The notes under the pieces are model-generated. The model was not told the DNA's origin, made no database searches, and worked only from the letters and a program-made list of their open reading frames with translations. The translations under genes were made by a program, and so were the position numbers. Below, piece by piece: positions 1-7,809 of a stretch of DNA of 46,910 nt; the stretch's first letter is position 1, and each line of letters opens with the position of its first letter. The DNA is taken from the NCBI RefSeq assembly GCF_019748365.1, contig NZ_JAIEPN010000035.1, positions 1-46,910 of the forward strand, given 5' to 3'. This DNA comes from Novosphingobium sp. GTDB lineage: Bacteria > Pseudomonadota > Alphaproteobacteria > Sphingomonadales > Sphingomonadaceae.

Positions 1-73
1 TGGGGCTTTTTATTCAACCCAACTGGCCCCTTTTTAAACCGGTGCCTGGCCCGTTTTTATCCCGGTGTTGACA
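1..73. mobile_element. End of an IS21-family insertion sequence (partial)
   Basis: Read on the minus strand, the sequence from position 73 begins TGTCAACACCGGGATAAAAA and continues into a second copy of the same motif. I recognise this kind of terminus from IS21-family (istA/istB) elements, which start with TGT and carry several internal repeats of about 20 bp near each end. No transposase is visible because the rest of the element lies left of the window. Position 73 is inferred as the outer end: to its right the reading frame of a MalT-type regulator is intact, and to its left the frame runs only five codons before stopping. The family is recalled from memory; the sequence itself shows only the repeats and the broken gene. 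Confidence 0.65.
23..67. repeat. Two tandem 22-bp subterminal repeats of the IS end
   Basis: Positions 23-44 and 46-67 are imperfect direct repeats. Both have the form CTGGCCC-N-TTTTT-A/T-rich-CCGGTG and differ at only a few bases, with one base between them. Such repeats are transposase (IstA) binding sites in IS21-type elements. Confidence 0.7.
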
Positions 74-902
74 CGGCCATATTGCGGGCATCGGAAGCAC
101 CATCCGGACTGCGCAACCGGGCTGCGATGCCGAGGCGCACGCCAAGCGGCCAACCGGCGGCATGACGGTGCAGTTCTATGGCGAACTGATCGAGATCCTC
201 GCCCTGCATCCCGATTTCTGCAATCTGCCGGACCAGGCGGACGGTTTCCTCTTCACCAAGGCGCAGTTCACGAGCCGTGATCCGCATCATCGGGATGCTG
301 GAAAGAAGGCCGGAATCGGCGAAGGTCCCGTTGGGCCGCAAGCTGACCGCAATGCGCAGGTTAGCTGGTGCGTTTGCGATCAGGTATTCGATGGCCGGTC
401 TAGCTTGCGATGAGGCCTGATCTGCATCGTCCAGGAGGAGGATCGTTTCTCCCGGCATCTGGGCTGTTTCCGCGAGCCAGGCCGTAATCGCCTGCTGCGG
501 ATCGGCGCAGCTTGCAACCCACGCGAGGAAGGCAGGCGAGAAAGCGTCTCTGCGGCTCAGCCGTGCGGCAGCATCGGCGAGGCAGGTGACGACTTTCGCG
601 GCATCATCGCGCGCATCGATGGAAAGCCACATGGCCTGGCGACCAGATACAAGTGCCTCCCGGTACCACTGTGCCAACTGGCTGGTCTTTCCGAAGCCAT
701 GTGGCGCGCAGATCTCGATCACGTGCATGCCGGCAACCAGCATCCGCTCGAGCGAGAGGTGTCCGCGCACCAGAAAGCTTGGTGGCGAGCGTGGCGGGAG
801 GGTCTTCAGTGACGAAGACTGGTCTGCCAAGCTGCGCATGATTGTTCGTTCCGCCTCTTTCGGTGGCCCTCTCACGCCCGAATCCGCACCCTTGTCCATC
901 AT
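57..902 (-). pseudogene. MalT-type (LAL) LuxR-family regulator, 3'-truncated by the IS
   Basis: About 275 codons remain of what is normally a regulator of about 900 residues. The remaining part is the N-terminal STAND-type ATPase domain. It has a P-loop-like CAPHGFGKTS around residues 65-74, a Walker B-like ILLLDDAD near 153-160, and the HAAGWPLGVRLG stretch typical of the end of the MalT NTPase domain. The winged-helix, TPR-like and C-terminal LuxR DNA-binding parts are missing. The last five codons (VSTPG) and the TAA stop come from the IS. AAGGAG on the minus strand precedes two adjacent ATG codons at 902 and 899; the second has the better spacing. The gene is divergent from the reductase cluster at 1263 and may once have activated it. 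Without a DNA-binding domain the product is presumably inactive. Confidence 0.8.
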
Positions 903-962
903 GGCTCCTTACCAAGACGAGGTGGCTTGGGCGAAGTCCACGTCGCAATCAACCTGCACGGC

Positions 963-986
963 CTCCCCCCTCGACATGGGGGGGAG
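963..986. promoter_or_regulatory. C6/G6 inverted repeat, candidate operator
   Basis: CTCCCCCC (963-970) and GGGGGGAG (979-986) form a perfect inverted repeat with an 8-nt spacer. It sits in the 360-bp divergent gap (903-1262) between the truncated regulator and the reductase gene. A very similar palindrome lies at 7683-7702 in another catabolic promoter of this window, which suggests a shared regulator. I see no gene in this gap. Confidence 0.5.
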
Positions 987-1192
987 CACTCCGACGGCTG
1001 CGCGCGCATCTCGTCCACCGGATTTGCAAGATGGCGATCCGGGAGAGGAGCAGGCGCACCCCGCAAGCTGGGGGCGCCGTGCTGTGCGAATTGGAGGCGT
1101 TGCGATGGTCCCTGAAATCCATTCCGCCGGGGTCGGGATAACGCCCTTTCGCCGACCTGTGCGCCAAACGCTATGGAGCAGCCCCGCGAAAT

Positions 1193-1219
1193 CAGACCGG
1201 AGCGCACGCTACCGGTCTG
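1193..1219. promoter_or_regulatory. Strong inverted repeat upstream of the reductase gene
   Basis: CAGACCGG (1193-1200) pairs perfectly with CCGGTCTG (1212-1219). The 11-nt centre is itself nearly palindromic (AGCG-CA-CGCT plus one A), so up to 12 base pairs can form. It ends 43 nt before the ATG at 1263, so it could be an operator or a 5'-UTR hairpin. Confidence 0.5.
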
Positions 1220-1262
1220 CCGTCGGCCACAAGATCTGAAACCCCGTTGAGGACAATTTCCC

Positions 1263-2297
1263 ATGACGCTCTCTCCCGACACGCCCAACCGCCAGTGGAT
1301 TCTCAACCGCCGCCCGCAAGGCGATGTCCGGCCCGACGATTTCGATCTGGTCGTAGGTACCTTGCCGGAACTCACGGATGGTGACGTGCTCGTGCGCACG
1401 CTGTTCTTCGGATACGATGCCAGCCAGCGTATCTGGTTGACCGACGATGGCGGCTACATGGATCCCATCATGCCCGGCGAACCGATGCGTTGCGGGGGGA
1501 TCGGCCAAGTAGTTGCCTCGCAAAATCCGGCCTACCAGCCCGGCCAGATCGTCGAAGGGTTCATGGCCTGGCAGGACTATGCCGTGATGCGCGCCGACGG
1601 GCCGATGCCGCTGCGCCATCTGCCAGACGCCCCCTATCCCTTGTCCTGGAATCTCGGCGTTTTCGGGGTCGGCGGGCTCACCGCTTATTTTGGCGTGACC
1701 GACGGGCTGAAAGTCAAGGCAGGCGATACAGTGGTGATCTCGGCGGCGACAGGGGCGACGGGCTCATTGGCCTGCCAGATCGCCAAACTGCTGGGAGCCC
1801 GGGTCATCGGGATCGCTGGTGGCCCCGACAAGTGTCGCTGGATCGTAGAACATGCCGGATGCGACGCAGCGATTGATTACCAAAACGAAGATGTCGGCGC
1901 ACGTTTGGCCGAGCTCGTCCCGGGCGGTGTGGATGCCTATTTCGACAACGTCGGCGGCGACATGCTCGATACGCTGTTCCTGCACATGGCACCCAAGGGC
2001 CGAATCCTGATCTGCGGCGCGATGTCTCAGGGCTACACCGACGTAAAGGTGCAGGGCCCCACCAACTACATGCGCATCTGCACGCACCAGCTCACCGTGC
2101 AGGGCATTCTCCTGTTCTTCTATGCGGATGAGATACCGGCTGCTGCCATGCAGCTGGGGCAATGGGTGCAGGAAGGCCGCATCCACGTCGAAGAGAACCG
2201 CCACGAGGGCTTCGAGAAGGCTCCCGAACTCTTGCCGACGATGTTTACCGGCAAGGCTCCGGGCAAGCTCGTGTTGCACGTCGCCGATCCTGCATGA
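1263..2297 (+). CDS. NADP-dependent oxidoreductase, zinc-less MDR (CurA/PTGR-like)
   Basis: The product has 344 residues, the usual length of the CurA/leukotriene-B4-12-hydroxydehydrogenase branch of medium-chain reductases. These enzymes use NADPH to reduce the C=C bond of enones, or related carbonyl substrates, in the cytoplasm. The N-terminal part (about 1-130) is the GroES-like fold with RTLFFGYDASQRIWL in the substrate region. The Rossmann part contains AATGATGSLACQIAKLLG around residues 160-177, with the AxxGxxG nucleotide-binding turn. No zinc-binding Cys/His set is present. The start is ATG 1263, preceded by GAGGA about 10 nt upstream. It overlaps the acyl-CoA dehydrogenase start by four bases (ATGA), so the two are co-translated. 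The pairing suggests reduction of an unsaturated intermediate. The substrate cannot be read from the sequence. Confidence 0.85.
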   Translation: MTLSPDTPNRQWILNRRPQGDVRPDDFDLVVGTLPELTDGDVLVRTLFFGYDASQRIWLTDDGGYMDPIMPGEPMRCGGIGQVVASQNPAYQPGQIVEGFMAWQDYAVMRADGPMPLRHLPDAPYPLSWNLGVFGVGGLTAYFGVTDGLKVKAGDTVVISAATGATGSLACQIAKLLGARVIGIAGGPDKCRWIVEHAGCDAAIDYQNEDVGARLAELVPGGVDAYFDNVGGDMLDTLFLHMAPKGRILICGAMSQGYTDVKVQGPTNYMRICTHQLTVQGILLFFYADEIPAAAMQLGQWVQEGRIHVEENRHEGFEKAPELLPTMFTGKAPGKLVLHVADPA

Positions 2298-4012
2298 GCC
2301 GGGCTTCCGTTCCCCGGATCGGCACAGCTCCGCTCGCTGCACAGATCGATCTGCTGGCGGGGCTGGTTCGTCTACGTGAGCTGGTGCCTTCGTTTGCCGA
2401 GGCGAGTGCGGAAACGGTCGACGCCGTTCTGGAAGCCGCCGCAGCGCAAGCGGCGGACAGGCTGGAGGCGCTGAACGCGACCAGTGAGTGCGCGCCCCCG
2501 AGGGTTGTGGACGGCGAGGTCGTAACAAGCGCGCTTTACCGTCAGGTCTGGCAGGACTTTGCGCAGGGCGGGTGGATGACGCTGGATATGCCCAGCGAGC
2601 ACGGCGGCCAAGGCCTGCCGCTGGTCGTCGCCGTGGCCGCGCAGGAAGTGTTCGATCGCCATTGCTGCGCTTTCGGCATGCTGCCCGTGCCGATCCGATC
2701 AGCGGCCCGGCTGATCGATGCGTGGGCCAGCGACGCCATCAAGGCCGAATGGCTGCCGAAGCTGATGTCCGGCGAATGGGGGGCGACGATCTGCATTTCC
2801 GAAGTGGGTGCAGGCTCGGACGCGGGCCGTATGCGAACATTGGCAAAGCCTCAGGATGATGGGACCTGGTCGATCACCGGCGAGAAGCAGTGGATCTCGT
2901 TCGGCGATCACGATCTGACGGGGCGTATCGGGCACTGCCTGCTTGCCCGCACCGAAGGGTCGCGCGGACTTTCGCTGTTTCTTGTGCCCGATCGGATCGA
3001 CGGCGAGCGCAATGGTGTGTTCGTGCGCAATCTCGAACACAAGCTTGGCCTGCACCTTTCGCCAACCTGCGCGATGGGCTTTGAAGGCGCCCGGGGCTGG
3101 ATGCTCGGCGAGGAAGGCCGCGGTCTGGCGCAGATGTTCGTGATGATCGCCAACATGCGCATGGCCGTGGGCGGCATGGGTCTTGGCATGGCGAGCGGCG
3201 CCGCCGACGTCGCTTTGTCCTATGCCCGAGAACGCCTGCAGGGCGGCAGGGGGCCAAACCCCGTGCCGATCATCGAACATGCCGACGTCCAGCGCATGGT
3301 GCTGGGTGCGCAGGCCGAAGTCGAAGCAGGCCGTGCGGTCATCTACGCCGCAGCGGTCGAAGCCGATCTTGCCCGGGTGGAGAGCGACCCCGCGCGGCGC
3401 GCTGAAAGTGCAGCCATTGCGCAGTGGCTGCTTCCGATCGTGAAGACCCTGGGCGGAGAGCTGGCGTTCAACACGGCCAGCACGGCCATTCAGGTGCTGG
3501 GCGGGGCTGGCTACACGGTCGATTGGCCCACCGAACAGATCTTGCGAGATGCGCGGGTCCTGACCATCTTCGAGGGTACTTCCGGCATGCAGGCGCTGGA
3601 CCTCCTTCATCGCCGCTTGTGGAAGGATCGGCGGGCCGGACTCGACGCATTTCTGCGTCAGGGGGAAGCAGACGCTGCGGCGCTGGCTGCGGCCGGACAG
3701 GACCATCTGGCTGCCGAAGCCCGCACGGTGTTCAGCCTGCTAGACGAGACGGCGGCGCATCTGATGGCGCTGGAGGATCAGCCCCGCGAGGCGGAGGCTG
3801 GTGCATCAGCCTTGCTCGACCTCAGTATTTGCGCCGCACAGGCTTGGGGCGCGGCGCGGATCGCGGCGGCGGGCGGCGCAGGGCCCGTCCTGGACCGCCT
3901 CCGCGCATTGGGCGGATTTCTGCTCGGCGACCTTGCGGGCAGGGCGAAGCTCCATGCGGGCCGGGCGCGGCGCGGAGCAGACCATCTTGCGGCCATTTCG
4001 GCGCTGGGCTGA
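2294..4012 (+). CDS. Acyl-CoA dehydrogenase (long FadE/DmdC-like type)
   Basis: The 572-residue flavoprotein would oxidise an acyl-CoA to its 2-enoyl form, passing electrons to ETF. The order is an N-terminal helical domain, a middle beta domain with ICISEVGAGSDAG near 165-177 and WSITGEKQWISFGDHD, then the C-terminal helical domain with QVLGGAGYTVDWPTEQILRD and IFEGTSGMQALDL. The Glu of that last motif is residue 427 and sits where this subfamily has its catalytic base. The length, about 570-600 rather than 380, fits the FadE/DmdC/AcdA-like group. I chose ATG 2294, inside the stop of the preceding gene (ATGA overlap). A longer frame upstream exists but overlaps the reductase by more than 130 bp. 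It is the first beta-oxidation step of this cluster. The acid is probably supplied by the synthetase encoded at 5847-7502. Confidence 0.85.
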   Translation: MSRASVPRIGTAPLAAQIDLLAGLVRLRELVPSFAEASAETVDAVLEAAAAQAADRLEALNATSECAPPRVVDGEVVTSALYRQVWQDFAQGGWMTLDMPSEHGGQGLPLVVAVAAQEVFDRHCCAFGMLPVPIRSAARLIDAWASDAIKAEWLPKLMSGEWGATICISEVGAGSDAGRMRTLAKPQDDGTWSITGEKQWISFGDHDLTGRIGHCLLARTEGSRGLSLFLVPDRIDGERNGVFVRNLEHKLGLHLSPTCAMGFEGARGWMLGEEGRGLAQMFVMIANMRMAVGGMGLGMASGAADVALSYARERLQGGRGPNPVPIIEHADVQRMVLGAQAEVEAGRAVIYAAAVEADLARVESDPARRAESAAIAQWLLPIVKTLGGELAFNTASTAIQVLGGAGYTVDWPTEQILRDARVLTIFEGTSGMQALDLLHRRLWKDRRAGLDAFLRQGEADAAALAAAGQDHLAAEARTVFSLLDETAAHLMALEDQPREAEAGASALLDLSICAAQAWGAARIAAAGGAGPVLDRLRALGGFLLGDLAGRAKLHAGRARRGADHLAAISALG

Positions 4013-4051
4013 GCCGGAGACGACATTCAATTTCGACAGGGAGCATGTTTG

Positions 4052-4783
4052 ATGCTGAAGGACAAAGTGATCCTCGTGACAGGTGGCGCGATGGGGCTGG
4101 GGGAGGCCATCGTGCAAAGGCTGGCGCAGGCTGGCGCGCGCGTCGCGATCGTCGATGCCAATGGAGAGGCGGCGGCCAGAACCACTGCAAGTGTCCCGGG
4201 CAGCCGGTCCTATGTGGCCGATGTCGCTCAGAGCGCGGATATGGAGCGGGTTTGCGAGGCTGTCGTGGCCGACTTTGGCGGGCTTGATGGCGCCGTGAAC
4301 AACGCAGGCGTTGGGGGGCAATTCAGTCCGATTACCGCGTGCACGACCGAGAACTGGGACCGCACGATCAGCATCAACCTGACCGGCGTGTTCAACAGCC
4401 TGAAAGCGCAATTGCCGCACCTCATCGCCCGCGGCGGCGGCGCCATCGTCAACATGGCCTCGGTCGCCGGGGTGGCTGCCGAGGAAGCGCTGCCAGCCTA
4501 CATCGCGTCCAAGCACGGGGTGATCGGGCTGACCAAATCCTGCGCGCTCGACTATGGCGCGCATGGCATCCGCTGCAACGCCGTCTGCCCGAGTTTCGTG
4601 AAGACGCCCATGACCCTGGCCGGCATTCCCGATCCGGCGATCTGGGACCAGATCGCCGCCAGCCATCCGTTGCGCCGCCTGGTGACGGCAGAGGAAGTGG
4701 CTGAGACGGTCGTGTTCCTGCTCGGCACCGGGGGTATCACCGGCGCGACCTACATGGTCGATGGCGGCATTACCGCGCGTTGA
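4052..4783 (+). CDS. Short-chain dehydrogenase/reductase (classical SDR)
   Basis: The 243-residue protein is a classical SDR, an NAD(P)-dependent alcohol/ketone oxidoreductase. The cofactor motif TGGAMGLG is at residues 10-17, NNAGVGG near 86-92, the catalytic serine lies in NMASVAG, and YIASK is the Tyr-Lys pair. The C-terminal GGITGATYMVDGGI matches the FabG-like end. An Asp at the end of the second beta strand (VAIVDANG) suggests a preference for NAD. ATG 4052 is preceded by AGGGAG at nine bases. A TTG at 4049 directly before it is a weaker option. The gene lies 39 bp after the acyl-CoA dehydrogenase and is probably in the same operon. It could act on the starting alcohol or on a hydroxyacyl intermediate. 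Confidence 0.85.
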   Translation: MLKDKVILVTGGAMGLGEAIVQRLAQAGARVAIVDANGEAAARTTASVPGSRSYVADVAQSADMERVCEAVVADFGGLDGAVNNAGVGGQFSPITACTTENWDRTISINLTGVFNSLKAQLPHLIARGGGAIVNMASVAGVAAEEALPAYIASKHGVIGLTKSCALDYGAHGIRCNAVCPSFVKTPMTLAGIPDPAIWDQIAASHPLRRLVTAEEVAETVVFLLGTGGITGATYMVDGGITAR

Positions 4784-4795
4784 ATGTGCGGGTGA

Positions 4796-4890
4796 ATGTC
4801 ATCATGTCTAAGGACAAGCAGCTGAGGGCGGCAAGACTATCCGGGATAAGGTTTGCGCAACGAAAGCGCACTGACATCAGGAGACTGTCC
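4796..4890 (+). promoter_or_regulatory. Upstream region resembling the promoter of the SDR at 12809
   Basis: The gap contains ATGTCATCA (from 4796) followed a few bases later by TAAGGACA. The same two blocks in the same order begin at 12716, upstream of the SDR at 12809. The first block lies 95 bp from the start codon here and 93 bp there. This suggests a duplicated or co-regulated promoter region. Confidence 0.45.
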
Positions 4891-4962
4891 ATGATGCCAT
4901 GCGACGCCTTCTGCGGCGGGACTGCCATTATCACCTTCGCTGGAAGCGGAATCGCCAAGTAG
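4891..4962 (+). pseudogene. Fragment of an SDR gene start (23 codons)
   Basis: A short frame with its own AGGAG-type ribosome site reads MMPCDAFCGGTAIITFAG and then SGIAK before a TAG. Aligned without gaps to the first 23 residues of the SDR at 12809 (MTPTQAFVGGAAVITGAG then SGIGE), 14 of 23 positions are identical. The glycine of the cofactor motif has become Phe, and the frame ends just after the motif. It is best explained as the 5' remnant of a duplicated SDR gene. A translated leader for the SDR at 4979, 16 bp downstream, is the alternative. Confidence 0.6.
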
Positions 4963-4978
4963 CCGCAGGAGAAACAGC

Positions 4979-5788
4979 ATGACCATCGAACTCACCACGC
5001 AGCGCTTTGCAGGCAAGGTTGCCCTCGTGACCGGAGCCGCATCCGGGATCGGGGCGGCGACGGCGAGGCGCCTGTTCGCCGAGGGAGCGCAGCTGGTTCT
5101 CGTCGATCTCGATCCGGTCGGTCTTGATACAGTGCGCGAGGAAACCAAGGCGGAAGTGATCGTGGGTGACGCTGCCGAAGGGGCGACGCTGGAACAGGCA
5201 GTTGCCCTTGCAAAGAGCGCGTATGGACGGCTCGACGTGCTGGTGACGGCGGCCGGTTTCGAAACCGTCGGCGGCGCAGAGCACGTTGATTTCGACGCCT
5301 GGCGCAAGGTGCTCTCGATCAATCTGGATGGAGCCTTGCTGGCAGCGCGTGCGGCGCTTCCGCTGATGCGCGAGTCCGGCGGCGGCGGGGCGATTGTGCT
5401 GCTCTCGTCGATCGGCGGGCTTGTCGGCTCGGCCCAGAACGCGGCCTACGCCACCGCCAAGGCCGGCCTGCTGGGTTTGAACCGCTCGATCGCGATCGAC
5501 AACGGCCCCCACGGCATCCGCTGCAACGCGATCGCGCCGGGCCTGTGCCATTCGAAACTCACCGAACGCATGTTTGGGGCCTTTGCCGGGATAACCGGCC
5601 TGTCATCCGAAGAAGTTCAGTCGCGGCTGACGAAGCCACTGCCGCTGGGCCGGATCGCGCAGCCGGAAGAGATTGCCGGGATCATCGCCTTTCTGGCCTC
5701 CCATGAGGCCTCCTTCATCACCGGCGCGGTGCTCGCGGCAGATGGCGGGGCGACGGCGGTCGAAGTCAGTCTGGCCAACATCTTCTGA
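4979..5788 (+). CDS. Short-chain dehydrogenase/reductase (classical SDR)
   Basis: The product has 269 residues. The cofactor motif TGAASGIG is at about 18-25, with VDLDP at the end of strand two, which favours NAD. The usual NNAG is VTAAG here. The catalytic serine is in LLSSIGG and the Tyr-Lys pair is YATAK, followed by HGIRCNAIAPG and the C-terminal ITGAVLAADGG. ATG 4979 has AGGAG (GCAGGAGAAACAGC) at a good distance. The protein is about 25 residues longer than the SDR at 4052, mainly in the loop after the PG motif that covers the substrate (HSKLTERMFGAFAG region). A different substrate is therefore likely. The gene is the last plus-strand member of the cluster and converges with the synthetase gene. 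Confidence 0.85.
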   Translation: MTIELTTQRFAGKVALVTGAASGIGAATARRLFAEGAQLVLVDLDPVGLDTVREETKAEVIVGDAAEGATLEQAVALAKSAYGRLDVLVTAAGFETVGGAEHVDFDAWRKVLSINLDGALLAARAALPLMRESGGGGAIVLLSSIGGLVGSAQNAAYATAKAGLLGLNRSIAIDNGPHGIRCNAIAPGLCHSKLTERMFGAFAGITGLSSEEVQSRLTKPLPLGRIAQPEEIAGIIAFLASHEASFITGAVLAADGGATAVEVSLANIF

Positions 5789-5804
5789 GCAACATGGACC
5801 GTGG

Positions 5805-5840
5805 GTGCAGGCGCAGGATGCTGAACGCAGCGCCCTGCAC
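5805..5840. terminator. Stem-loop between convergent genes
   Basis: GTGCAGGCGC (5805-5814) pairs with GCGCCCTGCAC (5830-5840) with one bulged base. It lies in the 58-bp gap between the SDR stop and the synthetase stop, where it could end both transcripts. No T-run follows, so it would not be a textbook intrinsic terminator. Confidence 0.45.
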
Positions 5841-5846
5841 GGAGCC

Positions 5847-7502
5847 TCAATCCCGCAATTCGCGACGCAGGATCTTGCCGGCCGGATTCTTCGGTAAGTC
5901 GTCCATCAACACGACCTCGGACGGCAGCTTGTAGGCTGCCATCCGGGCACGGCACCAGGCAATGAGCGCGTCCGGTTCAAGCGCTTCCCCAGCCTTGAGA
6001 CTGACGACAGCACGCACCGTTTCTCCGCGATAGGGATCAGGCACGCCGACGATGGCGGCTTCGCGAATGGCGGGGTGCGTATAGAGCGCATCTTCGACTT
6101 CGCGCGGCCAGATCTTGAAGCCCGACGCGTTGATCATGTCCTTCTTGCGATCGACGACATAGACCCATCCCTCGCTATCCATGAACCCGACATCGCCGGT
6201 CCGGAAGCCATCGGCTTTCATCGCCTCTGCGGTGGCTTCCGGCTTGTTCCAGTAGCCGGGTGAAACGCTGCGTCCGGTGAGGACGATCTCACCGATCTCG
6301 CCAGGCGCCAGCGCGCGGCCATCGTCGTCCGCTATCCATGCGCCTGCATCGTAGACCGGCACGCCGACGGAGAGTGCACCGCTTGCGGGATCGACCGGTG
6401 CTGCCACGCCGTGGGGTACCGTGGTCACACCCGCCGCGGTTTCCGTCAGACCGTAGCCGTTGTGGAGGGTGTGCCCGCTGTGAACGCGGAACGCTTCCAG
6501 CACTGCAGGCGGCGTCGCGGCGCCGCCCGAAACCATCGCTTTGAACGATGCATAATGGTCCGGAGTCGAGCCGGGGCTGTTCATCAGCGCCATGTAGGCG
6601 GTGATGGCGCCGACGACGAAACCGGGCCGGTGTTCGAGCAGAGCATCGAGCACCACGTCCGGGCGGAAGCGATAGGTGAGGATCAGCGGTTCGGCCAGCT
6701 GCCAGGAAAGTCCGATCCCGCCGATCAGTCCCGTGATGTGGAACAGCGGCGCCATGCCGAAAACCGGTCCATCCCCATGCGCAAGCGAGAACCAGTGCCG
6801 GACCGTTTCGGCGTTCCAGGCCGCATTGTCATGCGTGATGATCGCGCCCTTGGGCTCGCCGGTCGTGCCCGAGGTATAGACGATGAAGGCCGGAGCCTGC
6901 GGCGCGGGGCTGGCGCTGCTTGGCGCGGCCGGTGTGCCCTGAGCGAGAAAGTCGAACATGTCGGCCGCTGCATGGGCCGTGGCCGATTTCGGCAGGACCC
7001 GCTCGTCACACCGGGCCTGCAACCGCAAGGCGGACGTGGTCAGCACTGCGGGGCTATAGCCGGGGATCACCGCAATCGCGGCTGCAAGATGCTCGGCCAG
7101 GTCGTCCTGCGAAAGAAGGACTGCCGGGCGGCAGTCGGGGAGGATGCGGCCAAGCTCATGGGCGCGGTTCAAGGGGCTGAGGGGCACTGCGATGCCGCCG
7201 CATTTCCAGGCAGCCAGAATGCCAATGAGAAACTGCGGAATGTTCTGCATGTAGAGCCCGAGACGGTCCCCGGCCGTAAAGCCCAGAGCTGCCAGACGGT
7301 GGGCGAGCGCATCGCTCAAGTGGTCGAGCTCTGCGTAGGACAGCGCGCCGTCAAAGTAGAGTACCGCCGGTTTCGACGGGGCAAGGCGGGCTGCGCTGCG
7401 GAACAGGTCCAGCATCGAGCGCTCGGGCGTTTCTGCCGAGGCACAGGGTTGGCCGGTGTAGAGAGTGCGCCAGTGGGCATGCCCGGCGGAATTGTCGCTC
7501 AT
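5847..7502 (-). CDS. AMP-dependent acyl-CoA synthetase (class I adenylate-forming)
   Basis: The 551-residue enzyme activates a carboxylic acid to its CoA thioester through an acyl-AMP. Seen in order are the P-loop YTSGTTGEPKG, the NGYGLTE motif, FRTGDVGF, the hinge DRKKDMINASGFKIWPREVE, and PKNPAGKILRREL carrying the catalytic lysine near the C-terminus. These define the fatty-acid/aryl-CoA ligase family. The chain length or ring type of the substrate is not apparent. I chose ATG 7502, which has GGGGA 11 nt upstream and gives a normal N-terminus. An in-frame ATG at 7574 would add 24 residues but has its purine stretch directly against the codon. It is divergent from the LuxR-type regulator, and the shared gap carries two inverted repeats. 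It presumably supplies acyl-CoA to the dehydrogenase at 2294. Confidence 0.88.
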   Translation of the reverse strand: MSDNSAGHAHWRTLYTGQPCASAETPERSMLDLFRSAARLAPSKPAVLYFDGALSYAELDHLSDALAHRLAALGFTAGDRLGLYMQNIPQFLIGILAAWKCGGIAVPLSPLNRAHELGRILPDCRPAVLLSQDDLAEHLAAAIAVIPGYSPAVLTTSALRLQARCDERVLPKSATAHAAADMFDFLAQGTPAAPSSASPAPQAPAFIVYTSGTTGEPKGAIITHDNAAWNAETVRHWFSLAHGDGPVFGMAPLFHITGLIGGIGLSWQLAEPLILTYRFRPDVVLDALLEHRPGFVVGAITAYMALMNSPGSTPDHYASFKAMVSGGAATPPAVLEAFRVHSGHTLHNGYGLTETAAGVTTVPHGVAAPVDPASGALSVGVPVYDAGAWIADDDGRALAPGEIGEIVLTGRSVSPGYWNKPEATAEAMKADGFRTGDVGFMDSEGWVYVVDRKKDMINASGFKIWPREVEDALYTHPAIREAAIVGVPDPYRGETVRAVVSLKAGEALEPDALIAWCRARMAAYKLPSEVVLMDDLPKNPAGKILRRELRD

Positions 7503-7583
7503 CGCTTGTGTATCCCCAGCATCGATCAACGGCAGCAGATCTGCCAAATCCGCCGCGTGTCTAGCCCAATGCATCCCTTCAAC

Positions 7584-7607
7584 CGTGTCGTCAGTTCAAA
7601 CGACACG
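7584..7607. promoter_or_regulatory. Perfect 8-bp inverted repeat, candidate operator
   Basis: CGTGTCGT (7584-7591) and ACGACACG (7600-7607) are perfectly complementary around an 8-nt spacer. The site is in the divergent gap (7503-7809) between the synthetase and the LuxR-type regulator, nearer the synthetase. A dimeric regulator could bind here, or it could be a hairpin in the synthetase leader. No gene is apparent in this 307-bp gap. Confidence 0.5.
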
Positions 7608-7682
7608 CCAAATGGAACCGGGGCGTTAGGATCGTGCGATACATTGCTGCTGGGTTTTCCGCCCCATTCCGCACGGCACTAT

Positions 7683-7702
7683 ACCCCCCATTGCTGGGGG
7701 GT
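7683..7702. promoter_or_regulatory. C6-N6-G6 inverted repeat, candidate operator
   Basis: ACCCCCC (7683-7689) and GGGGGGT (7696-7702) form a perfect inverted repeat with spacer ATTGCT, in the divergent gap about 108 bp upstream of the LuxR-type gene. It matches the palindrome at 963-986 in symmetry and base content. Confidence 0.55.
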
Positions 7703-7809
7703 GATCTCACCGTATCAGCAGCTACCCTCCCATTCCGAGCCTAGTATCGTTGTTGCGAGATGGGCATGCATGACGGCAAAAATGCCGGACAGGACAGGGG
7801 AGAGCGATC

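Noticed and set aside
2162..2293. Longer N-terminus for the acyl-CoA dehydrogenase
   Set aside because: It would overlap the reductase gene by over 130 bp. The ATG at 2294 sits exactly at the stop and gives a normal length.
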